Source of the DNA: Bradyrhizobium sp. RD5-C2
GTDB lineage: Bacteria > Pseudomonadota > Alphaproteobacteria > Rhizobiales > Xanthobacteraceae
NCBI RefSeq assembly: GCF_019972155.1
Contig: NZ_BOVL01000011.1
Location: 195,503 to 259,502, forward strand
Length of the DNA: 64,000 nt
Direction of reading: 5' to 3'
Every line of letters begins with the position of its first letter. Position 1 is the stretch's first letter. The translations under genes were made by a program, and so were the position numbers. Of this stretch, positions 1-8,306 are shown one piece after another. The notes below the pieces were generated by a model. It did not search any database. It saw only the letters and a list, made by a program, of their open reading frames with translations, and was not told the origin of the DNA.

Positions 1-2284
1 GATAGCCGCCGGCGACCAGCACCTCGACCGCGGCGTCGAGATTCTCCCGCTCATAGCCGCGGTTGAACGTATCGGCGAACAGCACGACTTCGCGCCCCTC
101 AGGCGGACCCAGCACCTCGGCGTCCGGCCGGAAGGTGTCGCGGCGAAATTCCGGCAGCGCGCGTTTCGCGCTGATGCCGGCGAGTGCCTCGAACAGCGCA
201 CGCAGCAGCGGGCTCTTGTTGCGCCAGTTCGCGAGCGGCGCAAAGCGCGAGGCGAGATCGACATAGCGCGGCAGATAGCCGACCAGCCGGTCGCGCAGCG
301 ACAGGCCGTGCGACGCGGCGCGGGCGGCCAGCACCTCGATCTTCATCTTGGCCATGTCGACGCCGGTCGGGCATTCATGGCGGCAGGCCTTGCAGGACAC
401 GCAGAGTTTCAGGGTGTCCATCATCTCGTCGGAGGCGAGCGCGTCCGCACCCAACTGGCCCGAGATCGCCAGCCGCAGCGTGTTGGCCCGACCGCGGGTG
501 ACGTCCTTCTCGTTGCGCGTCGCGCGATACGAGGGGCACATCACGCCGCCTTCGAGCTTGCGGCAGGTGCCGTTGTTGTTGCACATCTCGACCGCGCCCT
601 GGAAGCCGCCGCCGGCGCCGGGATAGGCCGACCAGTCGAGCGCCGTCTTGAATTCGCCGACGCGATAATCCGGCGAAAAACGAAACAGCGAGCGGTCGTC
701 CATTTTCGGTGGATCGACGATCTTGCCCGGGTTGAGCGTGTTGTCCGGATCGAAGCGCTGCTTGACCTCGCGGAAATCGGCGACGATGCGCGCGCCGAAC
801 ATGGTCTCGTGGAATTCCGAGCGCACCAGGCCGTCGCCGTGCTCGCCGGAATGCGAGCCCTTGTATTCGCGCACCATCGCGAAGGCTTCCTCGGCAATGG
901 CGCGCATTGCCTTGACGTCCTTATCGAGCTTGAGGTTGAGCACCGGGCGCACATGCAGGCAGCCTTCGGAGGCATGCGCATACATCGTGCCGCGGGTGCC
1001 GTGCTTGGCAAACACGGCATTGAGCCGTTCGGTATAGTCGGCGAGATGCGGCAGCGGCACCGCGCAATCCTCGACGAACGAGACCGGCTTGCCCTCCTGC
1101 TTCATCGACATCATGACGTTGAGCCCGGCCGCGCGGAAATCTGCGATGCCGGCCTGCAGCGCGGGCTCGACGATCTCGACCACGCCGCCCCATTTGCGCT
1201 GCGGTCTGTCCCAGCCGAAGCCGAGATCGCCCATCAGTTCGCCGAGCTGCTTCAGGCGGGCGAGGTTTTCGGCCTGATCCTCCTCGGCGAACTCGACCAC
1301 CAGGATCGCGTCCGGATCGCCGCGCACGGCGGCGGAAATGATCGGCTGGAACATCGCGATCTCGCGGCCGAGCGCGATCATGGTGCGATCGACCAGCTCG
1401 ACCGCGATCGGCCGCAGCTTGACCAGATGCTGGGCCGCATCCATCGCCTCGTAGAAGCTGCCGAAATGGCAGACGCCGAGCGCCTTGTTGCGGATCACAG
1501 GCCACAGCTTCAGCTCGACCTGCGTCGTGAAGGCGAGGGTGCCTTCCGAGCCGACCAGAAGATGCGCCATGTTGTTCGGCGCATTGCGCGGCACCAGCGC
1601 GTCGAGGTTATAGCCGCCGACGCGGCGCTGCACCTTGGGGAATTTGTCCGCGATCTCGGCCGCCTCGCGCTCGCCAAGATCGAGCATGTCGCGAAACAGC
1701 CTCTCACCGCTGTCGGGAGCATTGACCCGCGTCAGGTCGCGCGGCACCTCGCCGAAATGCAGCAGCGTGCCATCGGCGAGCGCCGCATCCATCGACAGCG
1801 TGTTGTCGCGCATGGTGCCATAGCGCAGCGAGCGGCCGCCGCAGGAATTGTTGCCGGCCATGCCGCCGATCGTGGCGCGCGACGCAGTCGAAACGTCGAC
1901 CGGAAACCACAGCCCATGCTTCCTGAGCTGACGGTTGAGATCGTCGAGCACGATGCCGGGCTCGACCACGCAAGTCCGGTTCTCGACATCGAGCGAGACG
2001 ATGCGGTTCAGGTGCTTGGAAAGGTCGACCACGATGCCGTCGTTGACGGTCTGGCCGCATTGCGAGGTGCCGCCGCCGCGCGGGGTGACGATCCGCCCGG
2101 CGTCGCGGACGATCGCCAGCGTTCGCAGCGCCTCGTCGACGGTGCGCGGCACCACCACGCCGGCCGGCATGATCTGGTAGAACGAGGCGTCGGTCGCGTA
2201 GCGGCCGCGGTTGAAGGCATCGAAAAACACGTCGCCGGTCAGGTCGGACCGCAGGCGCTGTTCGAGCGAGGAGGCGTTCTTCAT
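1..2284 (-). CDS. FAD-binding and Fe-S oxidoreductase (2-hydroxy-acid dehydrogenase type), 3' end outside window
   Basis: The reading frame is open from an ATG at 2284 (MKNASSLEQRLR) to the window edge, giving about 761 residues without a stop. The N-terminal half is an FAD_binding_4 (PCMH-type) domain with TPRGGGTSQCGQ near residue 70 and GGMAGNNSCGGRSLRYGT near 135. An FAD-oxidase C-terminal domain follows, with HASEGCLHVRPV and SGEHGDGLVRSE. A 4Fe-4S motif CVSCKACRHECP lies further on. This order matches the YdiJ/GlcD-GlpC fusion family, which oxidises D-2-hydroxy acids (D-lactate or relatives) and passes electrons to a quinone. Family members are about 1000 residues, so roughly a quarter is missing off the left edge. 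Divergence from the aminotransferase cluster across gntR suggests a shared hydroxy-acid/glyoxylate role; the substrate is not fixed by sequence. Confidence 0.9.
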   Translation of the reverse strand, partial: MKNASSLEQRLRSDLTGDVFFDAFNRGRYATDASFYQIMPAGVVVPRTVDEALRTLAIVRDAGRIVTPRGGGTSQCGQTVNDGIVVDLSKHLNRIVSLDVENRTCVVEPGIVLDDLNRQLRKHGLWFPVDVSTASRATIGGMAGNNSCGGRSLRYGTMRDNTLSMDAALADGTLLHFGEVPRDLTRVNAPDSGERLFRDMLDLGEREAAEIADKFPKVQRRVGGYNLDALVPRNAPNNMAHLLVGSEGTLAFTTQVELKLWPVIRNKALGVCHFGSFYEAMDAAQHLVKLRPIAVELVDRTMIALGREIAMFQPIISAAVRGDPDAILVVEFAEEDQAENLARLKQLGELMGDLGFGWDRPQRKWGGVVEIVEPALQAGIADFRAAGLNVMMSMKQEGKPVSFVEDCAVPLPHLADYTERLNAVFAKHGTRGTMYAHASEGCLHVRPVLNLKLDKDVKAMRAIAEEAFAMVREYKGSHSGEHGDGLVRSEFHETMFGARIVADFREVKQRFDPDNTLNPGKIVDPPKMDDRSLFRFSPDYRVGEFKTALDWSAYPGAGGGFQGAVEMCNNNGTCRKLEGGVMCPSYRATRNEKDVTRGRANTLRLAISGQLGADALASDEMMDTLKLCVSCKACRHECPTGVDMAKMKIEVLAARAASHGLSLRDRLVGYLPRYVDLASRFAPLANWRNKSPLLRALFEALAGISAKRALPEFRRDTFRPDAEVLGPPEGREVVLFADTFNRGYERENLDAAVEVLVAGGY

Positions 2285-2308
2285 CCCAGATCCGACGTGA
2301 TCCGCGGC

Positions 2309-2322
2309 GCAATAAATATTGC
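2309..2322. promoter_or_regulatory. AT-rich inverted repeat upstream of the FAD oxidoreductase
   Basis: GCAATAAATATTGC is an inverted repeat of two 6-base arms (GCAATA/TATTGC) around AA. It lies 25 bases upstream of the minus-strand start at 2284, where a promoter or operator is expected. The neighbouring gene encodes a GntR-family regulator, so it could be an operator. This is inference from position and symmetry only. Confidence 0.3.
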
Positions 2323-2360
2323 CCGGGGATTATTCATTCGATTGAGCCGAGAATTACATT

Positions 2361-2376
2361 ATGAATTCAAAATGAG
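2361..2376. promoter_or_regulatory. candidate GntR operator half of a pair (copy 1)
   Basis: The 15-mer starting here (ATGAATTCAAAATGA) matches 13 of 15 bases with one at 3211-3225 (ATGAATGCAAAATGG). One copy lies in each AT-rich gap flanking the gntR gene, upstream of the oxidoreductase and upstream of the aminotransferase respectively. It contains the perfect palindrome TGAATTCA. Shared sequence in both control regions is what a local regulator would need, but no binding consensus proves it. Confidence 0.3.
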
Positions 2377-2379
2377 CAA

Positions 2380-3132
2380 CTAGCTGCCTTGAGGCGTCGC
2401 CTCTGGGGCGGTGTCCGGCGCCTCGGCGAGGTGCTCGAGGGCGGCGCCCCGCTTGTTGCGCAGATGGGCGAACAGGATGTCGCTGAGCTCGCTGCCGGCG
2501 CGGCGGCGCAGCGCATCGAGGATGGCCTCGTGCTCGCGCATCGCCTCGGCCCAGCGCTGCCGCTTGCGGGCGAAGTTCGCGGAATAGCGCACGCGGCGGA
2601 TCCGGCCCGCGAAGTTGGCGTAGGTCGTCTTCAGCGTCTCGTTGCGCGCAGCCGCGACGATGCTCTCGTGGATCTGCTGGTTGGTCTGGAAATAGCCGTG
2701 CATGTCGCGGTGCAGGTAGTGGCCGTACATCTCGTAATGCAGCCGCTCGATCGCCGCGATTTCCTCGTCGGTAATGCTCTCGCATGCCAGCCGACCGGCT
2801 AGGCTCTCCAGCCCTGCCATGACGTCGAACAGTTCCTCGAGGTCGCGCTGGCTGAGCTGGCGCACCCGCGCGCCGCGGTTGGGCAACAGCTCGATCAGGC
2901 CCTCGGCGGCCAGCACCTTGAGCGCCTCGCGCAGCGGCGTCCGGGAGATCCCCAGCATCTCGCACAGCTGACGTTCCGGAACGCGTGCACCTTCGGGAAT
3001 GTTGCCTTCCACCACATAGTCGCGGAGCCGCAGCAGGATCTCGCCGTGAAGCGAGATCTCCTGGCGGTCGCTGCCGTTGCCGGCGGCGGGTTGGGTGATC
3101 GGAACCCCGGTCTCGGGAATCGCAGATTTCAT
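2380..3132 (-). CDS. GntR family transcriptional regulator, FCD (FadR) subfamily
   Basis: This 250-residue protein has an N-terminal winged helix typical of GntR regulators, with RVPERQLCEMLGISRTPLRE around residues 45-65 and then EGLIELLPNRGARV. An all-helical FCD ligand domain follows (FDVMAGLESLAGRLACE, then YFQTNQQIHESIVAAARNE and REHEAILDALRRR with the metal/ligand-type His residues). FCD regulators sense small carboxylates and usually repress the neighbouring catabolic genes. The ATG at 3132 is preferred over the in-frame ATG at 3207 because conserved sequence begins only after it and the longer form would overlap the divergent control region. It sits between a hydroxy-acid dehydrogenase and the divergent aminotransferase/MFS genes, which are its likely targets. 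Confidence 0.92.
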   Translation of the reverse strand: MKSAIPETGVPITQPAAGNGSDRQEISLHGEILLRLRDYVVEGNIPEGARVPERQLCEMLGISRTPLREALKVLAAEGLIELLPNRGARVRQLSQRDLEELFDVMAGLESLAGRLACESITDEEIAAIERLHYEMYGHYLHRDMHGYFQTNQQIHESIVAAARNETLKTTYANFAGRIRRVRYSANFARKRQRWAEAMREHEAILDALRRRAGSELSDILFAHLRNKRGAALEHLAEAPDTAPEATPQGS

Positions 3133-3210
3133 ATTCTGAACAATAATTTGCCGACGCGGTCGCGTCGATCTCCACGATCGAATACCAAAATTTGATTGAT
3201 AATACAAAAA

Positions 3211-3225
3211 ATGAATGCAAAATGG
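3211..3225. promoter_or_regulatory. candidate GntR operator half of a pair (copy 2)
   Basis: The 15-mer here is the partner of the one at 2361. It lies about 40 bases upstream of the aminotransferase start at 3265, in the AT-rich gap between gntR and the plus-strand unit. Function is inferred from the repeated sequence and position. Confidence 0.3.
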
Positions 3226-3264
3226 TTAGCCAAGGAGCCGAAATCCGGCAATTGGGAGGTTCTC

Positions 3265-4467
3265 ATGCATCAAGGACGCCATTTTCTGCAGATTCCGGGG
3301 CCGAGCCCCGTTCCGGATCGCATTCTTCGCGCGATGGACATGCCGGTCATCGACCACCGGAGCGCGGAGTTTGCCGAGCTTGGCCGCTTTGTGCTCGAAG
3401 GAAGCGGCAAGATCTTCCAGACCGCAGGCCCGGTGGTGATCTTCCCGTCGTCGGGCACCGGCGCCTGGGAAGCCGCGATCGTCAACACCCTGTCGCCCGG
3501 CGACAAGGTCCTGATGGTCGAGACCGGGCACTTCGCCACGCTGTGGCGGCAACTCGCCGGCCGTTTCGGCATCGAGGTCGACTTCATTGCCGGCGATTGG
3601 CGGCGCGGCGCCGATCCGGCGTTGATCGAAGCAAGGCTCGCCGCCGACACCGCGCACAGCATCAAGGCGGTGATGGTCGTCCACAACGAGACCTCGACCG
3701 GCGCGACCAGCCGGATCGCCGATATCCGTGCCGCCATCGACCGCACCGCGCATCCGGCGCTGTTGATGGTCGACACCATCTCTTCGCTCGGCTCGGTCGA
3801 CTACCGGCACGACGAGTGGAAGGTCGATGTCAGCGTCAGCTGCTCGCAGAAGGGTTTTATGCTGCCGCCCGGCCTCGGCTTCAACGCCATTTCGGAGAAG
3901 GCCCGCGCCGCGTCGCGTACCAACAAGATGCCGCGCTCCTATTTCGATTGGGAGGAGATGCTGAAGCCGAACGCCAAGGGCTTCTTCCCCTATACGCCCG
4001 CGACGAACCTGCTCTACGGGCTGCGCGAGGCGATCGCGATGCTGCTGGAAGAGGGGCTCGACAACGTGTTCGCCCGCCATCGGCGGCTCGCCGCCGCGAC
4101 GCGCGCGGCCGTCAACCAATGGGGGCTTGAGAATCTCTGCCAGGAGCCGTCGGAGTTTTCGCCGGTGCTGACCGCGGTGATGATGCCGCCCGGCCATGAT
4201 GCCGATGCGTTCCGCAAGGCTGTGCTCGACAATTTCAACATGTCGCTCGGTGCCGGCCTGTCGAAGGTCGCCGGCAAGGTGTTCCGCATCGGTCATCTCG
4301 GCGAGTGCAACGAGCTGACGCTGCTCGGCGCGCTCACCGGCGTCGAGATGGGGCTGTCGGTTGCCGGCGTGCCGCACCGCTCGGGCGGCGTCGAGGCGGC
4401 GATGCGGCTGCTCGAGCAGCGCGATCAACGCAACGCCTCGTCGCATCTGAAGGTGGTCAGCACGTAG
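3265..4467 (+). CDS. PLP-dependent serine-glyoxylate / alanine-glyoxylate type aminotransferase (paralogue 1)
   Basis: This 400-residue class V aminotransferase has FLQIPGPSPVPDRILRAMD at the N terminus, PSSGTGAWEAA near 61-71 (phosphate contact), MVDTISS with Asp170 and SQKGFMLPPGL with the probable PLP lysine at 196. The start at 3265 is supported by GGAGGT four bases upstream; longer forms lack conservation. The family moves an amino group from serine or alanine to glyoxylate, giving hydroxypyruvate or pyruvate plus glycine. A close paralogue lies at 5925, with an MFS carrier between. With the hydroxy-acid dehydrogenase across gntR this suggests glyoxylate or hydroxy-acid metabolism. The exact donor is unknown, and the two paralogues need not share a substrate. 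Confidence 0.9.
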   Translation: MHQGRHFLQIPGPSPVPDRILRAMDMPVIDHRSAEFAELGRFVLEGSGKIFQTAGPVVIFPSSGTGAWEAAIVNTLSPGDKVLMVETGHFATLWRQLAGRFGIEVDFIAGDWRRGADPALIEARLAADTAHSIKAVMVVHNETSTGATSRIADIRAAIDRTAHPALLMVDTISSLGSVDYRHDEWKVDVSVSCSQKGFMLPPGLGFNAISEKARAASRTNKMPRSYFDWEEMLKPNAKGFFPYTPATNLLYGLREAIAMLLEEGLDNVFARHRRLAAATRAAVNQWGLENLCQEPSEFSPVLTAVMMPPGHDADAFRKAVLDNFNMSLGAGLSKVAGKVFRIGHLGECNELTLLGALTGVEMGLSVAGVPHRSGGVEAAMRLLEQRDQRNASSHLKVVST

Positions 4468-4511
4468 CGACACCAACAACTAAAAAATCGCGGATCAGGG
4501 AGGGGAAGGAT

Positions 4512-5795
4512 ATGAGGCTTCGGTTCAAGGCCACCCATGTCGTGTTGGCCATGCTCTGCGTGATGTATTTCATCACCTATGTCGACCGCGTCAACATCGG
4601 CACCGCGGCCAGCGAGATCCAGAAGGAGCTCGGTCTGTCGAACACCGAGCTTGGCCTGGTGTTCTCGGCCTTCGCCTATCCGTATCTGCTGTTCCAGGTG
4701 ATCGGCGGCTGGGTCGGCGATCGTTTCGGGCCGCGCAAGACCTTGTTCTGGTGCGGCATGATCTGGGCTGCGGCGACCATCATGACCGGCTTTGTCCATG
4801 GTCTCGCCGCGCTGTTCGTCGCGCGCTTCGCGCTCGGCTTCGGCGAAGGCGCGACGTTCCCGACTGCGACCCGCGCGATGCAGTACTGGACGCCCGCGAA
4901 CCGCCGCGGTTTCGCGCAAGGCCTCACACACGCCTTCGCACGGCTCGGCAACGCGGTGACCCCGCCGGTGGTCGCGCTCCTGATCCTTTGGCTGACATGG
5001 CGCGGCGCCTTCGTCGCGCTCGGCATCGTCAGCCTGATCTGGGGTGTTGTGTGGGTCTGGTACTTCCGCAACCAGCCGGCCGACCATGGTTCGATCACCG
5101 CGGCCGAGCTTGCGACGCTGCCGCCGCGGCCGAAAGGCGAGCGGCCGAAGGTGCCGTGGGGCCCGCTGTTGCAGCGGATGTGGCCGGTGACCTTGACGTA
5201 CTTTTGCTACGGCTGGTGCCTGTGGCTCTACCTCAACTGGCTGCCGCTGTTCTTCAAGAACAACTACAGCCTCGACTTGAAGAACTCGGCGCTGTTCGCA
5301 TCCGGCGTGTTCTTTGCCGGCGTCGTCGGCGACAGCATCGGCGGCGTCATCTCCGACCGCATCCTCGAACGCACCGGCAATGTGCGGCTAGCGCGACTCA
5401 GCGTGACTGTCGTGGGTTTCGCGGGCGCGCTGCTCTCGCTGATGCCGATCCTGTTCGTTCACGACATCACGGTGGTCGCGCTCTGCCTGTCGGCCGGCTT
5501 CTTCTGCGCCGAGCTCGTGATCGGCCCGATGTGGTCGATCCCGATGGACATCGCGCCGAAATATTCCGGCACCGCGGCGGGGCTCATGAACAGCGGCTCG
5601 GCGTTCGCGGCAATCGTGTCGCCGCTGGTTGCCGGCTTCGTAATCGACGCCACCGGGAACTGGTACCTGCCGTTCCTGATGTCGATGGGGCTGCTGCTGC
5701 TCGGTGGTTTCTCGGCGTTCCTGATGCACCCCGAGCGCCCGTTCGAGGAGGCAAACGAATCGGTGGTACCGGGCAAGGTGGTGGCCGCCGAATGA
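4512..5795 (+). CDS. MFS transporter, anion:cation symporter (ACS) type
   Basis: This 427-residue polytopic membrane protein has about twelve hydrophobic segments. The N-terminal MYFITYVDRVNIGTAA and the loop GGWVGDRFGPRKT (between segments 2 and 3) are the hallmarks of the ACS family of the major facilitator superfamily, which imports organic anions such as sugar acids. A second D-R loop, GGVISDRILERTG, marks the second half. The start at 4512 follows AGGGAGGGGAAGGA. The gene lies 44 bases after aminotransferase 1 and about 130 bases before aminotransferase 2, so it probably brings in the acid these enzymes process, under GntR control. The substrate cannot be read from the sequence. Confidence 0.92.
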   Translation: MRLRFKATHVVLAMLCVMYFITYVDRVNIGTAASEIQKELGLSNTELGLVFSAFAYPYLLFQVIGGWVGDRFGPRKTLFWCGMIWAAATIMTGFVHGLAALFVARFALGFGEGATFPTATRAMQYWTPANRRGFAQGLTHAFARLGNAVTPPVVALLILWLTWRGAFVALGIVSLIWGVVWVWYFRNQPADHGSITAAELATLPPRPKGERPKVPWGPLLQRMWPVTLTYFCYGWCLWLYLNWLPLFFKNNYSLDLKNSALFASGVFFAGVVGDSIGGVISDRILERTGNVRLARLSVTVVGFAGALLSLMPILFVHDITVVALCLSAGFFCAELVIGPMWSIPMDIAPKYSGTAAGLMNSGSAFAAIVSPLVAGFVIDATGNWYLPFLMSMGLLLLGGFSAFLMHPERPFEEANESVVPGKVVAAE

Positions 5796-5924
5796 GCGGC
5801 TGCCGGCCTCCGCGGAGCGCCGTCAGATATGCATGACGGCCCCCCGCCGGGCCTAGGACAAACCCGGCGAATAGTGATATGCGAGCGGCTTACCAAGACC
5901 AAGGCAAGACCGGGAAAGACGCTC

Positions 5925-7121
5925 ATGACCGTGCATACTGGAAGGCATTTTCTGCAGATTCCGGGACCGACCAACGTGCCGGACCGGGTGCTGCGGGCGA
6001 TGGACATGCCGACCATGGACCATCGCGGCGCCGAATTCGCCGAGATCGGCTTTGCCGTGCTTTCCGCGATGCAGCGTGTGTTCCGCACCAAGCAGCCCGT
6101 GATCATATACCCCTCGTCGGGGACCGGCGCCTGGGAAGCCGCGATCGTCAACACGCTGCAGCCGGGCGACAAGGTCCTGATGTGCGAGACCGGCCAGTTC
6201 GCGATGCTGTGGCACGGCATCGCCGACAAGTTCAAGCTCGACGTCGATTTCATTCCGGGCGACTGGCGCCACGGCGCCGATCTCGAGCAGATCGAGGCGA
6301 GGCTTGCCGCCGACAAGGCGCACAAGATCAAGGCGGTCTGCGTGGTCCACAACGAGACCTCGACCGCCTGCGTCACCTATCCGCGCGACGTCCGCAAGAT
6401 TCTCGACACCTTGAAGCATCCGGCGCTCTTGATGGTCGACACCATCTCCGGCCTCGGCTCGCTGGAATATGAGCACGACGCCTGGGGCATCGACGTCTCG
6501 ATCGCCGGCTCCCAGAAGGGGCTGATGCTGCCGCCCGGTCTCGGCTTCAACGCTGTGTCGGAGAAGGCGCTGGCGGTGGCCAAGGCCAATCCGGGGATGC
6601 GCTCCTATTGGGACTGGCAGGAGGTCATCAACATCAACAAGGCCGGCACCTGGCCGTATACGCCCGCCACCAACCTGCTGTTCGGCCTGCGCGAGGCCGT
6701 GAAGATGCTGGAGGAGGAGGGGCTGGACAATGTCTTCGCCCGCCACAAGCGCCACAGCGAAGCGACGCGCGCTGCCATCAAGGTCTGGGGGCTGGAGACG
6801 CAGTGCCAGGAGCAGGGCGCGCATTCGCCGGCGCTGACCGCGGTACGCGTGCCCGACGGCCACGATGCCGACCACTTCCGCAAGGTCGTGCTGGAGAATT
6901 TCGACATGTCGCTCGGCACCGGCCTCAACAAGGTCAAGGGCAAGGTGTTCCGGATCGGGCATATCGGCCACTTCAACGATTTGATGCTGATGGGCACGCT
7001 GTCCGGCGTCGAGATGGGTCTTGATCTCGCCAAGGTGCCGCATCGCAGTGGCGGTGTGCTGGCGGCCATGGAGGTCCTCAAGGGACGCGACCCGTCGCAG
7101 GCGTCGAAAGCCGTTGCTTGA
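5925..7121 (+). CDS. PLP-dependent serine-glyoxylate / alanine-glyoxylate type aminotransferase (paralogue 2)
   Basis: This 398-residue class V aminotransferase is collinear with the one at 3265: GRHFLQIPGPTNVPDRVL at the N terminus, YPSSGTGAWEAAIVNTL, LLMVDTISGLGS, and GSQKGLMLPPGL with the PLP lysine at 197. Both also share YTPATNLL and GKVFRIGH. The SQKGLMLPPG form is the one I know from serine-glyoxylate aminotransferases of serine-cycle bacteria, so this copy is the better candidate for that reaction. ATG 5925 is chosen because conservation starts there. The two copies probably arose by local duplication around the MFS gene. Whether they form a heteromer or act on different donors cannot be told here. 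Confidence 0.9.
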   Translation: MTVHTGRHFLQIPGPTNVPDRVLRAMDMPTMDHRGAEFAEIGFAVLSAMQRVFRTKQPVIIYPSSGTGAWEAAIVNTLQPGDKVLMCETGQFAMLWHGIADKFKLDVDFIPGDWRHGADLEQIEARLAADKAHKIKAVCVVHNETSTACVTYPRDVRKILDTLKHPALLMVDTISGLGSLEYEHDAWGIDVSIAGSQKGLMLPPGLGFNAVSEKALAVAKANPGMRSYWDWQEVININKAGTWPYTPATNLLFGLREAVKMLEEEGLDNVFARHKRHSEATRAAIKVWGLETQCQEQGAHSPALTAVRVPDGHDADHFRKVVLENFDMSLGTGLNKVKGKVFRIGHIGHFNDLMLMGTLSGVEMGLDLAKVPHRSGGVLAAMEVLKGRDPSQASKAVA

Positions 7122-7167
7122 GTAGGCTGGCCTGAAACCCTATCGCAAAGAACAGAAAGAGCGAGAC

Positions 7168-7965
7168 ATGAACGCGCCCGTCGCACCGACCGAAGACCTG
7201 ATCTACTCCGTCGCGGACGGGATCGCGCGCATCACGTTCAACCGGCCGCAGGCCCGCAACGCGCTGACCTTTGCGATGTACGAGCAGATGGCCACCATCT
7301 GCGAGAACATCAATCAGGATCGCTCCATCAAGGCGCTGATCCTGACCGGCGCCGGCGACAAGGCGTTCGCCTCGGGCACCGACATCTCGCAGTTCCGGGC
7401 GTTCAAGACCGCGCAGGATGCGCTGGATTACGAGGCGCGGATCGATCGCGTGCTGGGAACGCTCGAACAGTGCCGCGTGCCTGTGATCGCGGCGATCGCC
7501 GGCGCGTGCACCGGTGGCGGTGCCGGCATTGCCGCATGCTGCGATATCCGCATCGGCACCGAGGCGACTCGGATCGGCTTCCCGATCGCCCGCACGCTCG
7601 GCAACTGCCTCTCGATGTCCAACATCTCGCGGCTGGTCTCGCTGGTCGGTCCGGCGCGGACCAAGGATCTGATCTTCAAGGCGCGCCTGGTCGAGGCGCC
7701 CGAAGCGCTGGCGCTCGGGCTGCTGAACGAAGTCGTCCCCGATGTGGAAACCTTGCAACGCCGCGCAACCGAGACCGCGCAGCTCGTCGCGAGCCACGCG
7801 CCGATCACGCTCGAGGTGACCAAGGAAGCGGTGCGTCGCATCCGCCGCACGCTGTCGCGCGACGAGGGCGAAGACCTGATCCTGCGCGCCTACATGAGCG
7901 AGGATTTCCGCGAGGGCATGGACGCCTTCCTCAACAAGCGCGCGCCGAACTTCAAGGGCAAGTAA
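7168..7965 (+). CDS. enoyl-CoA hydratase/isomerase family protein (crotonase fold)
   Basis: This 265-residue protein shows the crotonase pattern: NRPQARNALTFAMYEQM near residue 25, ILTGAGDKAFASGTDISQF near 60-75 (first oxyanion-hole strand) and IAAIAGACTGGGAGIAACCD near 110 (second oxyanion-hole helix). The C terminus has the usual EGMDAFLNKRAPNFKGK. Family members hydrate enoyl-CoA or do related chemistry on acyl-CoA. The usual catalytic Glu at the end of the GGG helix region is not obvious (IRIGTEATRIGFPIART), so the precise reaction is uncertain. It closes the GntR-flanked unit, 46 bases after aminotransferase 2. Confidence 0.87.
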   Translation: MNAPVAPTEDLIYSVADGIARITFNRPQARNALTFAMYEQMATICENINQDRSIKALILTGAGDKAFASGTDISQFRAFKTAQDALDYEARIDRVLGTLEQCRVPVIAAIAGACTGGGAGIAACCDIRIGTEATRIGFPIARTLGNCLSMSNISRLVSLVGPARTKDLIFKARLVEAPEALALGLLNEVVPDVETLQRRATETAQLVASHAPITLEVTKEAVRRIRRTLSRDEGEDLILRAYMSEDFREGMDAFLNKRAPNFKGK

Positions 7966-8001
7966 CGGCGGCGAGGACGCAACTGCGTCCCCATCCTCAT
8001 C

Positions 8002-8143
8002 TGTCATCGCCCGGCCTGTGCGCAATTGCGCACATGGACCGGGGCGATCCAGTACGCCGCGGCCCATCGGTTCAATAACGACTGCCTTTCAACAACGACT
8101 GCCTCTGGAATACTGGATCGCCCGGTCAAGCCGGGCGATGACA
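8002..8143. repeat. long intergenic inverted-repeat element with internal palindrome and tandem 17-mers
   Basis: The gap 7966-8306 (341 bases) holds no gene but is highly structured. TGTCATCGCCCGGC (8002-8015) is exactly inverted as GCCGGGCGATGACA (8130-8143). Inside, CGATCCAGTA pairs with TACTGGATCG (8111-8120). TGTGCGCAATTGCGCACA at 8017-8034 is an 18-base perfect palindrome. Two 17-base units, 8072-8088 and 8089-8105, form a tandem repeat with two differences. This resembles palindromic repeats I recall from Bradyrhizobium intergenic regions. It may act as a bidirectional terminator or be a mobile MITE-like element; nothing in it codes. Confidence 0.75.
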
Positions 8144-8306
8144 CCGTTTGTCGATGCGACCAGGGCAACGACACCCACCTCATTCCAAAGTCATAGGTCA
8201 TGCGGCAGTTCGGCGGCTTGAACTCACTCGCTTTCTCAGCACAATGACACGAGCCCGCCACCTCGACGGTTTTGCGAAGCCGAACAAATAGATAAGGAAG
8301 AAGAAC

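Noticed and set aside
308..2383. A 691-codon open frame on the plus strand
   Set aside because: It lies exactly opposite the FAD/Fe-S oxidoreductase, whose motifs are clear. The plus-strand protein is His/Arg/Asp-rich without recognisable motifs, as expected for the antisense frame of a G+C-rich gene.
8072..8105. Tandem 17-mers as a CRISPR fragment
   Set aside because: The two units are directly adjacent with no spacers, and no cas gene is nearby.
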